Of a stretch of DNA of 64,000 bases, positions 16,716-25,752 are shown one piece after another. The notes beneath the pieces are model-generated. The model was not told the origin of the DNA, ran no database searches, and worked only from the letters and a program-made list of their open reading frames with translations. Positions within the stretch are counted from its first letter, which is position 1; every line of letters begins with the position of its first letter. Source of the stretch: Paracoccaceae bacterium (GTDB lineage: Bacteria; Pseudomonadota; Alphaproteobacteria; Rhodobacterales; Rhodobacteraceae); NCBI GenBank assembly GCA_027486345.1, contig JAIXPH010000030.1, positions 61,564-125,563 on the forward strand, given 5' to 3'. Position numbers and translations under genes: made by a program.

Positions 16716-18479
16716 ATGCAGGATGCCGATCCCATGCCGAATGACACCGAACCCGCGCCGGGAATTTCCTGGCGGGTGAAGCTGGCAATTGGCCTGCTGG
16801 TCGTGCTGGCGGTGGTGGTGATTGCGGTGACAAACCGCTGGCTGTCAGAGCGGTTCACCGAGACCACGCGCAACCGGGCGGAACTGCGCCTTGCCCTTTA
16901 CTCCGGCAATATCGTGTCCGAGTTGCAGCGCACCTCGGTGGTGCCCTTGCTGCTGTCGGGCGATCCGATGCTGGCCGAGGCGCTGAGATCCGCGAACTTC
17001 GCCTCGACCTCGCAAAAGCTGATCACGGTCCAGTCCGAAATCGGCGTCGCCTCGATCCTGCTGATCGACCGGGATGGTCGCACGGTGGGGGCGACGAATC
17101 GCAACCTTCTGGGCACCAACCATCGCGGATCGGCCTATTTCGTCGAGGCGCAGCGCACCAAGGACACCGTCTTTACCGCGCAGGCCCGCGAAGGCGGCGG
17201 CTATGACTTCACCTATTCGCGGTCCATCGCCTTTGAGGGCAAAGTCGCGGGCGTGATCGTCGTGGCTGTCGATCTGATGAAATACGAACGCGCGTGGTCG
17301 GGCCTGCAGGACGCGGTGCTGGTCACCGACAGCGAAGGCACGGTCATTCTGGCGACGGAGCCGCGCTGGCGCGGACTGCCCCTTGATCAGGCGATGACGG
17401 CGCGGGATGTGCCTTCGGTCCTTGGGCGGGCCTTGCAGGCGACCACCGACTGGGCGCAAAGCCCGCCTGACGCCTATCTGCGCGGCGAAGCGGTGATGAA
17501 GACCGAGGCGCGGGTGCCCTTCCGCGGCTGGCGCATGGTCACGTTCACGGCATACGACTCGGTGCGCGAGCAGGTGAACGGGGTCTTGGCCCTTGAAATC
17601 ATGGGCTTTGCCATCCTGCTGGCCATCACCTTCTACATGCTCTCTCGCCGGGCATGGTCGCGCTCGGCCACTTTCCAGCGTGAGTCGGCGGAACTGCGCC
17701 TGCTGAATGCGCGCTTGCAACGCGAGATCGCGGAACGCGAGAAGGTGCAGAAGGATCTGGAAGTGGCCGAACTGACACTGGCACAATCGTCCAAACTCGC
17801 CGCCTTGGGCGAGATGTCGGCGGCTGTCAGCCACGAACTCAACCAGCCGCTGGCCGCGATGAAGACCTATCTGGCCGGGGCGCGGCTGCTCCTCCAACGC
17901 AAACGCCCGGAAGAGGCGCTGTCGTCCTTCCAGCGCATCGATGACCTGATCGAGCGCATGGGCGCGATCACCCGGCAACTCAAGTCCTATGCCCGCAAAG
18001 GCGGCGAGGCGTTCGAACCTGTCGATCTGCGCGCCAGCCTGTCCTCGGCCCTGTCGATGATGGAGCCGCAGTTGAAACTGCGCGTGGTCAAGATCACCCG
18101 CACCCTGCCGCGGCAGCCGGTCATGGTGATGGCGGACCGCATCCGTCTGGAACAGGTGATCATCAACCTGCTGCGCAACGCGCTGGACGCGACCAAGGAC
18201 ACCAACCAACCACAGATCGACCTGATCCTGAGCCAGGGCGAAGTGGCCATCCTGACCATGCGCGACAACGGGCACGGCATCACGGATTTAGATAACCTTT
18301 TTGAGCCATTCTACACCACCAAGAAACCCGGCGAGGGGGTGGGTCTGGGATTGGCGATCTCTTCGGGCATCATGACCGATCTTGGCGGGCGCCTGACAGC
18401 GCGCAACGCCGAGCGCGGCGGCGCGGTGTTCGAAATGCAGTTGCCCCTGATGGGCAAGGACGTTGAAGCGGCGGAATGA
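16716..18479 (+). CDS. dctB: DctB-type sensor histidine kinase
   Basis: A 587-residue membrane kinase of the C4-dicarboxylate sensor type. It has a transmembrane segment at about 22-40, a periplasmic double-PAS (dCache-like) sensor at about 45-285 (IDRDGRTVGATNRNLLGTNHRGSAYF... VVAVDLMKYE), and a second transmembrane segment at about 290-310. A coiled linker follows. The dimerisation/phosphoacceptor domain has H373 in SHELNQPLAAMKTYLAG, and the HATPase domain has NLLRNALDA, DNGHGI and GEGVGLGLAIS. Its partner regulator starts 7 bp after the stop. No TRAP transporter adjoins the pair, so the signal could be something other than a C4-dicarboxylate. Confidence 0.85.
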   Translation: MQDADPMPNDTEPAPGISWRVKLAIGLLVVLAVVVIAVTNRWLSERFTETTRNRAELRLALYSGNIVSELQRTSVVPLLLSGDPMLAEALRSANFASTSQKLITVQSEIGVASILLIDRDGRTVGATNRNLLGTNHRGSAYFVEAQRTKDTVFTAQAREGGGYDFTYSRSIAFEGKVAGVIVVAVDLMKYERAWSGLQDAVLVTDSEGTVILATEPRWRGLPLDQAMTARDVPSVLGRALQATTDWAQSPPDAYLRGEAVMKTEARVPFRGWRMVTFTAYDSVREQVNGVLALEIMGFAILLAITFYMLSRRAWSRSATFQRESAELRLLNARLQREIAEREKVQKDLEVAELTLAQSSKLAALGEMSAAVSHELNQPLAAMKTYLAGARLLLQRKRPEEALSSFQRIDDLIERMGAITRQLKSYARKGGEAFEPVDLRASLSSALSMMEPQLKLRVVKITRTLPRQPVMVMADRIRLEQVIINLLRNALDATKDTNQPQIDLILSQGEVAILTMRDNGHGITDLDNLFEPFYTTKKPGEGVGLGLAISSGIMTDLGGRLTARNAERGGAVFEMQLPLMGKDVEAAE

Positions 18480-18486
18480 GGGCAAG

Positions 18487-19815
18487 ATGGCGCGTGCGAT
18501 GAAAGTGGCGATCGTCGATGACGAGGCGGACATGCGGCAGTCGATCAGCCAATGGCTGGCCCTGTCGGGGTTTGACACCGAAACCTATGCCAGCGCCGAA
18601 GAGGCGTTGAAGGGCATCGGCCCGGAGTTTCCGGGGGTCGTGGTGTCGGATGTGCGGATGCCGGGGATGGATGGCATGGCCTTCCTCAAGCGCTTGATGG
18701 GCATGGATTCCGGCCTGCCCGTCATCATCATCACCGGTCACGGCGATGTGCCGATGGCCGTCGAGGCGATGCGCGTGGGCGCTTACGATTTCCTTGAAAA
18801 GCCCTTCAACCCGGACCGGATGACTGAGTTGGCCAAACGCGCCACCCAAGCCCGTCGCCTGACGCTGGACAACCGCGCCCTGCGGCGCGAACTGTCCGAC
18901 GGGTCGGTCCTGATGAAGAAACTGATCGGCACCTCGGCGGTGATGGAACGCCTGCGCGAGGATATCCTCGATCTGGGTCAGGCCGACAGCCATGTGCTGA
19001 TCGACGGCGAAACCGGCACCGGCAAGACCCTTGCCGCCCATGCGCTGCACGCGGTGGGGCCGCGCGCCTCCAAGCGGTTCGTCACCGTCTCCTGTGCCGC
19101 ATGGTCCGAAGATCAACTGGCCGCCAAGCTGTTCGGTCCGGCCGAAGATGGCGCTCTGCCCCTGGTCGAAGAGGCGCGGGGCGGGACTCTGTGCCTTGAG
19201 GATATCGAGTCGCTCTCGCACGGGTTGCAGTCGCGGCTTCTGACCTTCATCAACGATCAGGGCACCCCGCCGGAAACCCGCATCATCGCCATCTGCAACG
19301 AACATGCGCCCGACAAGACGCTGGAGGATGCGCTGCGGTCAGATCTGTTCTATCGCCTCGGCGCGATGACGATCCTGTGCCCGCCTTTGCGTGTGCGCGG
19401 TGAGGATATCCTGACCCTGTTCACCAAGCTGTCGGAACAATTCGCCGAAGAATACGGCTGTGACGCCCCGCAGGTCACCGCGCAAGAGGCCGCGCAACTG
19501 CTGCAAGCGCCATGGCCGGGCAATGTGCGCCAACTGGTCAACATCGCCGAACGCGCAGTCTTGCAGAACCGGCGCGGCTCCGGCTCCATCGCGTCGCTGC
19601 TGATGGCCGACAACGAAGCCACCGGCCCTGCCCTGACGACCGAAGGCAAGCCGCTGAAGGAATATGTCGAAGCGTTTGAGCGCATGCTGATCGACAACAC
19701 CATGCGCCGCCACAAAGGCAGCATCGTCGCCGTGATGGACGAGCTTTGCCTGCCGCGCCGCACGTTGAATGAGAAGATGGCGAAATACGCCCTGCAACGT
19801 CAGGATTACGTCTGA
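18487..19815 (+). CDS. dctD: DctD-like response regulator, AAA+ domain without GAFTGA
   Basis: A 442-residue NtrC-family regulator. The receiver domain is at 1-120 with phosphoacceptor D55 (VVSDVRMPGMDG). The AAA+ domain has Walker A G174-ETGTGK-T181, and the Fis-type helix-turn-helix is at the C-terminus (NTMRRHKGSIVAVMDELCLPRRTLNEKM). The segment that should carry the sigma-54 contact motif GAFTGA reads LFGPAEDGALP (215-225) instead. The Walker B acids appear swapped (LCLEDIE, E238-D239, instead of LDE). It may therefore act without sigma-54 or without ATP hydrolysis. The ATG at 18487 is chosen because it starts the receiver domain; an upstream in-frame ATG (18463) lies inside dctB. Confidence 0.82.
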   Translation: MARAMKVAIVDDEADMRQSISQWLALSGFDTETYASAEEALKGIGPEFPGVVVSDVRMPGMDGMAFLKRLMGMDSGLPVIIITGHGDVPMAVEAMRVGAYDFLEKPFNPDRMTELAKRATQARRLTLDNRALRRELSDGSVLMKKLIGTSAVMERLREDILDLGQADSHVLIDGETGTGKTLAAHALHAVGPRASKRFVTVSCAAWSEDQLAAKLFGPAEDGALPLVEEARGGTLCLEDIESLSHGLQSRLLTFINDQGTPPETRIIAICNEHAPDKTLEDALRSDLFYRLGAMTILCPPLRVRGEDILTLFTKLSEQFAEEYGCDAPQVTAQEAAQLLQAPWPGNVRQLVNIAERAVLQNRRGSGSIASLLMADNEATGPALTTEGKPLKEYVEAFERMLIDNTMRRHKGSIVAVMDELCLPRRTLNEKMAKYALQRQDYV

Positions 19816-20299
19816 CGCTCCGGCGCGGGCCGCGACAGGTGATGTGCCGCCTGTCACGGCCTGCCCCCGCCGCATCGGCAAAGATGCAGCACCCCGCCCG
19901 CAAATTCCCCCATTGTGTTTGGCAGCACTTTCCCGCTAGGGTCGAAGAACGCGGGGTTTCCCCGCCGTGAAATTCTCTGTCCACCCTGCTGGCCGCGACA
20001 AACCGCGCCGCATCGTGGCCAGTCGGATCGGCCGCAAGGTCGTCAGTTTGCCTGCCAAGTCTTTGACGCAACGGGCTTTTTTAGGTGGGCGCCCCGTGCG
20101 CCCGGAAGAGAACCGCGATGACGCGCGCGCCCATTTTGACGACATGCGAGGGATGCCCACCGGGCATGGCCCTGTCTGTCGCGGTGCGCCGCCTCGCCCG
20201 AACAAGCCGCCCCTCGGTTGACCGTCCCGGTCCCGTCTCATGCCAGCATCTGGTCCGATCAGGCCCGGATCGGCCATCCGGGGGCGCATTGGAACATCA
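19816..20299 (+). promoter_or_regulatory. Long leader region of rne
   Basis: This 484-bp gap has no convincing gene. It ends at the RNase E start codon. It contains a T-rich stretch (GGGCTTTTTTAGG, 20073-20085) next to the hairpin GGGCGC/GCGCCC with loop CCCGT (20087-20103), and several inverted repeats. In enterobacteria rne controls its own mRNA through a long structured leader; a similar role is possible here but is inference. A weak promoter-like pair (TTGTGT, 18 bp, TAGGGT) lies near 19914-19943. Confidence 0.35.
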
Positions 20300-23116
20300 A
20301 TGGCCAAGAAAATGCTCATCGACGCCACCCACGCGGAGGAAACCCGCGTCGTGGTGGTGGACGGAAACAAGGTCGAGGAATTCGACTTTGAAACCGCCGC
20401 AAAGCGCCAGCTTGCTGGCAATATCTATCTCGCCAAGGTAACCCGGGTCGAACCGTCGCTTCAGGCGGCATTCGTCGATTACGGCGGAAACCGGCACGGC
20501 TTCCTCGCCTTTGCGGAAATCCACCCGGATTACTACCAGATCCCGGTGGCCGACCGCAAAGCGCTGTTGGATGAAGAGCGCGCCTACAACCGCGCGCAGG
20601 ACGAAGAAGACAACCGCCGCTCGCGCCGCCCGGCCCGCCCTGCGCCCAAGCCGCAGTCGGCCAATGGCGATGCGGTCAGATCCGCCCCCATCGGCGGCAT
20701 GGATGTCGTCGATCTGGGCGATGACACGGACACCGGGCTGGTCGACGAGACCCGCGCCGCCCCCGTCGCCGATATGGCGTCCGAGCAGGCGCTGGATCAT
20801 GACCACGGGCAGGATCACGACCACGGGCATGACCATGATCACGATCATGGCCACGACCATGCCACCGAAGCCTCCAGCGACGGTGAGCGCAGCTACAAGG
20901 CCATCGACCACGCCAGCGACACCGATGACGAAATCGAGTCGATCGCCGAAGAGGATGTGGCCGAAGAAATCAGCCAGCCGCGCAAACCCCGTCCGCGCAA
21001 GTACAAGATTCAGGAAGTGATCAAGGTCCGGCAGATCATGCTGGTCCAGGTCGTCAAGGAAGAGCGCGGCAACAAGGGCGCGGCGCTGACCACCTATCTG
21101 TCGCTGGCGGGCCGCTACTGCGTCCTGATGCCCAACACCGCGCGCGGCGGCGGCATCAGCCGCAAGATCACCAACGCGCCGGACCGCAAGAAGCTCAAGG
21201 AAATCGCGCAAGAGATCGAGGTGCCGGAAGGTGCCGGCCTCATCATCCGCACGGCAGGCGCCAAGCGGACCAAGCCGGAAATCAAGCGCGACTATGAATA
21301 CCTGATGCGTCTCTGGGAACAGATCCGCGAACTCACGCTGAAATCCATCGCCCCCGCCCCGATCTACGAAGAGGGCGATCTGATCAAGCGCTCCATCCGC
21401 GATCTCTACAACCGCGAGATCGAGGAAATCCTCGTCGAAGGCGAAGCGGGCTACCGCACCGCCAAGGATTTCATGCGGATGATCATGCCCAACCACGCCC
21501 GCGTGGTGCAGCGCTATGAAGACACGATGCCGCTTTTTGCGCGCTTCCAGGTCGAAAGCTACCTTGGCGGCATGTTCAACCCCGTCGTCCAACTGAAATC
21601 CGGCGGCTACATCGTCATCGGCGTGACCGAGGCGCTGGTTGCCATCGACGTCAACTCGGGCCGCGCAACCAAGGAAGGCTCGATCGAGGAAACCGCCCTC
21701 AAGACCAACCTTGAAGCCTCCGAAGAAATCGCCCGCCAGTTGCGCCTGCGTGACCTTGCCGGTCTGATCGTGATCGACTTCATCGACATGGAAGAGCGCA
21801 AGAACAACGCCGCCGTCGAAAAGCGCCTGAAGGACAAGCTGAAAACCGACCGCGCCCGCATTCAGGTGGGCCGCATCTCGGGCTTTGGCCTGATGGAAAT
21901 GTCGCGCCAGCGCCTGCGTCCGGGCATGCTGGAGTCCACCACACAGCCCTGCAGCCATTGCCACGGCACGGGCCTGATCCGCTCGGATGACAGCCTTGGC
22001 CTGCAAGTGCTGCGCGCGCTGGAAGAAGAAGGAACGCGCAAACGCTCCAAAGAGGTGCTGTTGCGTGCCCCCGTCGGCATCGTGAACTTCCTCTTCAACC
22101 AGAAACGCGAACACCTCGCGCTGATCGAATCGCGCTACGGCATGTCCGTGCGGATCGAAGCGGACCCGACGTTGGTCTCTCCCGACTTCTCGCTTGAGAA
22201 GTTCAAGACCGCGACGCGCGTGGTCCCGGAACAGTCGGCCGTGGTCTCGGGCCATGCCGGTCTGATGGGCGCCCCGGTCGAAGAAGAAGACGAAGACCTG
22301 CCCTTCGAGGAAGAGATCGAAGAAGAGGCAGAGGCCGAGGCGGAAGACACCGAAACCACCGCCGCCAAACCCCGTGCCGAGGGCACGGGCTCGGGCAATG
22401 GCTCCTCCTCCAGCAAGAAAAAGCGCCGCCGTCGCCGCAAGAAGAAACCCGGCAGCGGCACGGGCACCGGGGCTTCCGGTCAGGACATGGCCGATGCCTC
22501 GGACGAAGGCGACGAGGATGAGGACGACGACTCCACCGCCAGCGACGGCGATGACGCCGCCGACGCGCCGGTCTCCGATGCGGTGATCGAAGCCGAGGTT
22601 GTGGCCGACGCCGCGCCTGCCGAAGCCGTGCCCGCCGAACCTGCCGCCCCGGCCAAGAAGACCACCAGCCGCAGCCGCAGCAGCACCGCGCGCAGCCCCA
22701 AGACGGCAAAGGGCAAGGCGCCCGAAGCCGACACGCCGGCAGAGTTCACCGAACCGGCCGCCGCAGCGGAGGCAGAGGGCGAGACGCCGAAGAAGAAGCC
22801 GACCACGCGCAGCAATGCCAGCCGTGCGAAATCGGCCGCGGCCAAGGCCAAGTCCGAACCGGCGGCAGAGCCGCTCTCCGTCGCGACAGAGGCGCCGGTG
22901 AACACCGGCCCCACCCCGCAACCAGAGCCGGAGGCCCCCGCAGCAGCAGCACAGGAACCGGCAGTGACTGTGGCAGTGGCTGACACGCCCACCTTCCCCG
23001 CCGATCCCGGCGAGACCCCCGCGGCGGAAACGCTGCGCCCCGATCCGCAGGACACCCCGGCCGAAGACGGCCCGACCAAGCCGCGCAAAAAGGGCTGGTG
23101 GTCGCTCGGCCGCTGA
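20300..23116 (+). CDS. rne: Ribonuclease E
   Basis: A 938-residue endoribonuclease of the RNase E/G family, the core of the mRNA degradosome and of rRNA/tRNA processing. The N-terminus MAKKMLIDATHAEETRVVVV begins the S1/RNase H-like region. The S1 domain is split by an insertion of about 130 residues (95-225) that is acidic and holds a run of alternating His and Asp at 166-187 (ten His). The catalytic domain has GGYIVIGVTEALVAIDVNSGRATKEG and DFIDMEERKN. The zinc-link cysteines are C551 and C554 in CSHCHGTG. The C-terminal third (640-938) is low-complexity with acidic, Lys/Arg and Ala/Pro tracts, the usual scaffold for RNA and partners. The start is supported by homology; the frame is open back to 20240. 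Confidence 0.95.
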   Translation: MAKKMLIDATHAEETRVVVVDGNKVEEFDFETAAKRQLAGNIYLAKVTRVEPSLQAAFVDYGGNRHGFLAFAEIHPDYYQIPVADRKALLDEERAYNRAQDEEDNRRSRRPARPAPKPQSANGDAVRSAPIGGMDVVDLGDDTDTGLVDETRAAPVADMASEQALDHDHGQDHDHGHDHDHDHGHDHATEASSDGERSYKAIDHASDTDDEIESIAEEDVAEEISQPRKPRPRKYKIQEVIKVRQIMLVQVVKEERGNKGAALTTYLSLAGRYCVLMPNTARGGGISRKITNAPDRKKLKEIAQEIEVPEGAGLIIRTAGAKRTKPEIKRDYEYLMRLWEQIRELTLKSIAPAPIYEEGDLIKRSIRDLYNREIEEILVEGEAGYRTAKDFMRMIMPNHARVVQRYEDTMPLFARFQVESYLGGMFNPVVQLKSGGYIVIGVTEALVAIDVNSGRATKEGSIEETALKTNLEASEEIARQLRLRDLAGLIVIDFIDMEERKNNAAVEKRLKDKLKTDRARIQVGRISGFGLMEMSRQRLRPGMLESTTQPCSHCHGTGLIRSDDSLGLQVLRALEEEGTRKRSKEVLLRAPVGIVNFLFNQKREHLALIESRYGMSVRIEADPTLVSPDFSLEKFKTATRVVPEQSAVVSGHAGLMGAPVEEEDEDLPFEEEIEEEAEAEAEDTETTAAKPRAEGTGSGNGSSSSKKKRRRRRKKKPGSGTGTGASGQDMADASDEGDEDEDDDSTASDGDDAADAPVSDAVIEAEVVADAAPAEAVPAEPAAPAKKTTSRSRSSTARSPKTAKGKAPEADTPAEFTEPAAAAEAEGETPKKKPTTRSNASRAKSAAAKAKSEPAAEPLSVATEAPVNTGPTPQPEPEAPAAAAQEPAVTVAVADTPTFPADPGETPAAETLRPDPQDTPAEDGPTKPRKKGWWSLGR

Positions 23117-23133
23117 GACGCACAAAGTTCCAT

Positions 23134-23170
23134 GAACAGGGCGGCAGGACATCCTGCCGCCCTGTTTCAT
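23134..23170 (+). terminator. Rho-independent terminator of rne
   Basis: ACAGGGCGGCAGGA (23136-23149) pairs with TCCTGCCGCCCTGT (23152-23165), followed by TTCATT. The long stem directly after the rne stop fits an intrinsic terminator despite a short T-tract. Confidence 0.7.
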
Positions 23171-23184
23171 TCATCCCCCGCTTC

Positions 23185-23260
23185 CCCGTTGCCCAAATAT
23201 CCTGCAGGGGGAGTCGCCCGGCCCTGCCGGGCGACGGGGGCTGCACAAGCCCCCCGCGGC
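23185..23260 (+). repeat. AAATATCC/G-run dispersed repeat, copy 3
   Basis: CCCCGTTGCCCAAATATCC head, G-run, GTCGCCCGG/CCGGGCGAC hairpin and GGGGGCT/AGCCCCC hairpin, nearly identical in layout to copy 1 at 3776. It lies between the convergent ends of rne and the TusA-like gene. Confidence 0.8.
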
Positions 23261-23328
23261 CCGGATCGGCGCGTCCCGCGCAGATCCGGGTCAAAGCGCG
23301 TGCGGGCCCTTGGGCCCGCGCCGCCAGA

Positions 23329-23583
23329 TCACTCCGCTTGCCCCTCACCGCGCCGGATCAGGTAGATCCCCACCCCGTCCCGCTCCTCTGCCGACAGGAC
23401 CACATGCCCCGCCTGCGCGCAGAAATGCGGCAGATCGATCGCCGCCATCCGGTCCGTCGCCCGGACGCGCAACACAGCGCCCGGAGCCATGCCCCGCAGC
23501 ACCTTGCCCGCGCGCAGCACGGGCAGCGGGCAAAGAAGCCCCTCGCAATCCAACTCGCGGTCGATCTTGCCGTCCCAGTCCAT
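23329..23583 (-). CDS. TusA-like sulfurtransferase
   Basis: An 84-residue member of the TusA/YeeD/SirA family of sulfur carriers. The active-site motif is C18-P-L-P in LDCEGLLCPLPVLRAGKVL. The fold pattern (strand, CPxP helix, strand, helix, strand) is complete to VGIYLIRRG. In such proteins the Cys carries persulfide sulfur for tRNA thiolation or other acceptors. It is divergent from ccdA. Which pathway it serves cannot be told from context. Confidence 0.85.
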   Translation of the reverse strand: MDWDGKIDRELDCEGLLCPLPVLRAGKVLRGMAPGAVLRVRATDRMAAIDLPHFCAQAGHVVLSAEERDGVGIYLIRRGEGQAE

Positions 23584-23691
23584 CCGACCCCCATCGCGAC
23601 AGGCGCGCCTGCCAACACGAATGTGACGCCCTGCCCAAGTGACAAGCGCGCCGATCCTGCTATCAGAGGGCGCAGGATCACAGGAGTCCCC

Positions 23692-24450
23692 ATGTTTGGC
23701 ATCGACATCATCGACGCAAGCCTTTTGCCCGCCATGCTGGTGGCCTTGGCCGCGGGTGTGTTGTCGTTCCTGTCGCCTTGCGTTCTGCCCATCGTGCCGC
23801 CGTATCTGGCCTATATGGGCGGGATTTCCATGTCGGACATGACCGGCCAGACCGCCAGCCGCCGCAGGGTGGTCCTGCCGGCGCTGTTCTTCGTGCTTGG
23901 TCTTTCAACCGTTTTCTTGCTGCTCGGCTTTGCTGCCTCGGCCTTTGGGTCGTTCTTCCTGTCCAATCAGGACATTTTCACCAAAATCTCAGGCGCGATT
24001 GTCATCCTCTTCGGCCTGCATTTCCTCGGCGTCTTCCGCATCCCGATCCTCGACCGCGAGGCGCGCCTCGATGCCGGGGACCGGGGCGGTTCGGCCCTGG
24101 GCGCCTATGTCCTTGGCCTTGCCTTCGCCTTCGGCTGGACCCCGTGCATCGGCCCGCAACTCGGCGCGATCCTGTCGATTGCGGCGCAAGAGGGCTCCAT
24201 CCAGCGCGGCACGGTGCTCTTGGGCACCTATGCGGTGGGTCTGGGCCTGCCCTTCCTGCTGGCCGCGCTGTTCATCGGGCAGGCGGTCGGGGTGATGGCG
24301 CGGCTGAAACGGCACATGAAGACCATCGAGCGCGCCATGGGGCTGCTGCTTCTGGCCGTGGGTCTGGCCTTGGTCACCGGGGCTTTCACCGACATCAGCT
24401 TCTGGCTGCTGGAAAGCTTCGACCGCTTCGGCATTCCGCTCTTGGGCTGA
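23692..24450 (+). CDS. ccdA: Cytochrome c biogenesis protein CcdA
   Basis: A 252-residue inner-membrane thiol transporter of the CcdA/DsbD-beta family with six predicted transmembrane helices. The conserved cysteines lie in VLSFLSPCVLPIVPPYLAY (helix 1) and GWTPCIGPQLGAIL (helix 4). It passes electrons from cytosolic thioredoxin to periplasmic thiol proteins needed for cytochrome c maturation. The ATG at 23692 follows ACAGGAG; the longer reading frame upstream is not supported. Confidence 0.92.
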   Translation: MFGIDIIDASLLPAMLVALAAGVLSFLSPCVLPIVPPYLAYMGGISMSDMTGQTASRRRVVLPALFFVLGLSTVFLLLGFAASAFGSFFLSNQDIFTKISGAIVILFGLHFLGVFRIPILDREARLDAGDRGGSALGAYVLGLAFAFGWTPCIGPQLGAILSIAAQEGSIQRGTVLLGTYAVGLGLPFLLAALFIGQAVGVMARLKRHMKTIERAMGLLLLAVGLALVTGAFTDISFWLLESFDRFGIPLLG

Positions 24451-24510
24451 CGGTTCCGCCTTACGCTCGCCGCAGTCGCATGCTTTGATGGCGCGGTAAG
24501 GGGTTGAAGG

Positions 24511-25752
24511 ATGACCGCATCCACCGTGTCCAGCTTGGCCAAGTCCGCGCCCGCCGTCCGCGTCCGGCGGCGCAAGATGTTCTACATCCCCGGCTTCGAC
24601 CCCTCGCCCGCCCGCCGCTACCGCGAGATGTACCGCCGCGAGGCCGCGCTGCAAGCCCAGATATCAGGCCATGCTATCCGCCTTGCCCCCGGCAAAAAGC
24701 AGGGCTGGCAGGTCGCCGCCATCATTGATGGGGCCGAGGTCACGGCGGAGGTCGAGGTTCTGGTCTGGTCCGACATCGTCCGCGCCCGCATGCACCACGG
24801 CATCCTTGCGACCTACTGGCAACTCTTGCGCACGGCTTGGATCTACCTCTCCACCGGGGCGCTCTGGCGCGTGCTGCGCCTGCGCAAAGGGCCTGCCATC
24901 GCCATCGGCTATCCGGTGTTTCACCTGCTTTGGCAGCTTGCCGTTGCGCTGGCGGTTGGCTTTGGCCTGTTCTGGGGATTTGCCGCCCTGATCCCCGGCA
25001 TCGCGGGGCAAGGCACTGGGGCCTTGGCAGGCATCGCCGCCTTTGTCGCCCTGCTGCGGCTCTTCAAGCGGCTGGACGGACGGCTCAGGGCGCATTGGCT
25101 GATCCATGACTATGCCTATGCCTCACAGCATCGCGGCGCGCATCCGGCAGAGCTTGAGGCGCGGATGACCGCCTTTGGCGCAGAAATCCGCGCCGCGCTT
25201 GAGACGGAGGTGGATGAGGTGCTGGTGGTCGGCCATTCCTCGGGCGCGATCCTTGCCATCTCCATCCTGTCGGACCTGCTCCGCGCGGGCCTGCCCCCCG
25301 GCCATCCGCCGCTTGGCTTCCTGTCGCTGGGCCAGATGGTGCCCATGCTGTCCTTCCTGCCCGATGCCACCCGCCTGCGGGCCGATCTGAATTTCCTGTC
25401 TCAGCGGGACGAGGTCACATGGATCGACGTCACCGCCCCCGGCGATGGCTGCTGCTTTGCGCTGTGTGACCCGGTCGCCGTCACGGGTGTCGCGCCCGCC
25501 ACGGGCAAGAAATGGCCAGTGGTGATCTCTTGCGCCTTCTCCCAAACCCTCTCGCCCGAAAAATGGCAGGCCTTGCGCTGGCGCTGGTTTGACCTGCATT
25601 TCCAGTATCTCTGCGCCTTTGACCGCCCCGGCGACTATGATTATTTCCGGATCACCGCTGGCCCCTTGACGCTGGCCGACCGCTACCGCGACCGCGCCCC
25701 GTCCAAAAGCCGCATCGAACGGCCCATGTCCGGCTATCGGTCGCTGTCATGA
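24511..25752 (+). CDS. Predicted membrane alpha/beta hydrolase
   Basis: A 413-residue protein with an alpha/beta-hydrolase core. The N-terminal segment (FYIPGFDPSPARRYREMYRRE) resembles the oxyanion-side strand-turn of hydrolases. Two hydrophobic helices span about 130-190 (AIGYPVFHLLWQLAVALAVGFGLFWGF and ALAGIAAFVALLRLF). The nucleophile elbow is G-H-S243-S-G in VLVVGHSSGAILAISIL. The catalytic Asp and His are less clear, though several candidates lie near 300-390. The stop overlaps the P450 start (ATGA, 25749), so the two are translationally coupled and may act on the same membrane-associated substrate. The substrate is unknown. Confidence 0.7.
   Translation: MTASTVSSLAKSAPAVRVRRRKMFYIPGFDPSPARRYREMYRREAALQAQISGHAIRLAPGKKQGWQVAAIIDGAEVTAEVEVLVWSDIVRARMHHGILATYWQLLRTAWIYLSTGALWRVLRLRKGPAIAIGYPVFHLLWQLAVALAVGFGLFWGFAALIPGIAGQGTGALAGIAAFVALLRLFKRLDGRLRAHWLIHDYAYASQHRGAHPAELEARMTAFGAEIRAALETEVDEVLVVGHSSGAILAISILSDLLRAGLPPGHPPLGFLSLGQMVPMLSFLPDATRLRADLNFLSQRDEVTWIDVTAPGDGCCFALCDPVAVTGVAPATGKKWPVVISCAFSQTLSPEKWQALRWRWFDLHFQYLCAFDRPGDYDYFRITAGPLTLADRYRDRAPSKSRIERPMSGYRSLS

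Noticed and set aside
20297..23170. 957-codon open frame antisense to rne
   Set aside because: High GC leaves antisense frames open. The protein is Gly/Arg/His-rich with no domain, and the plus-strand frame is a clear RNase E.
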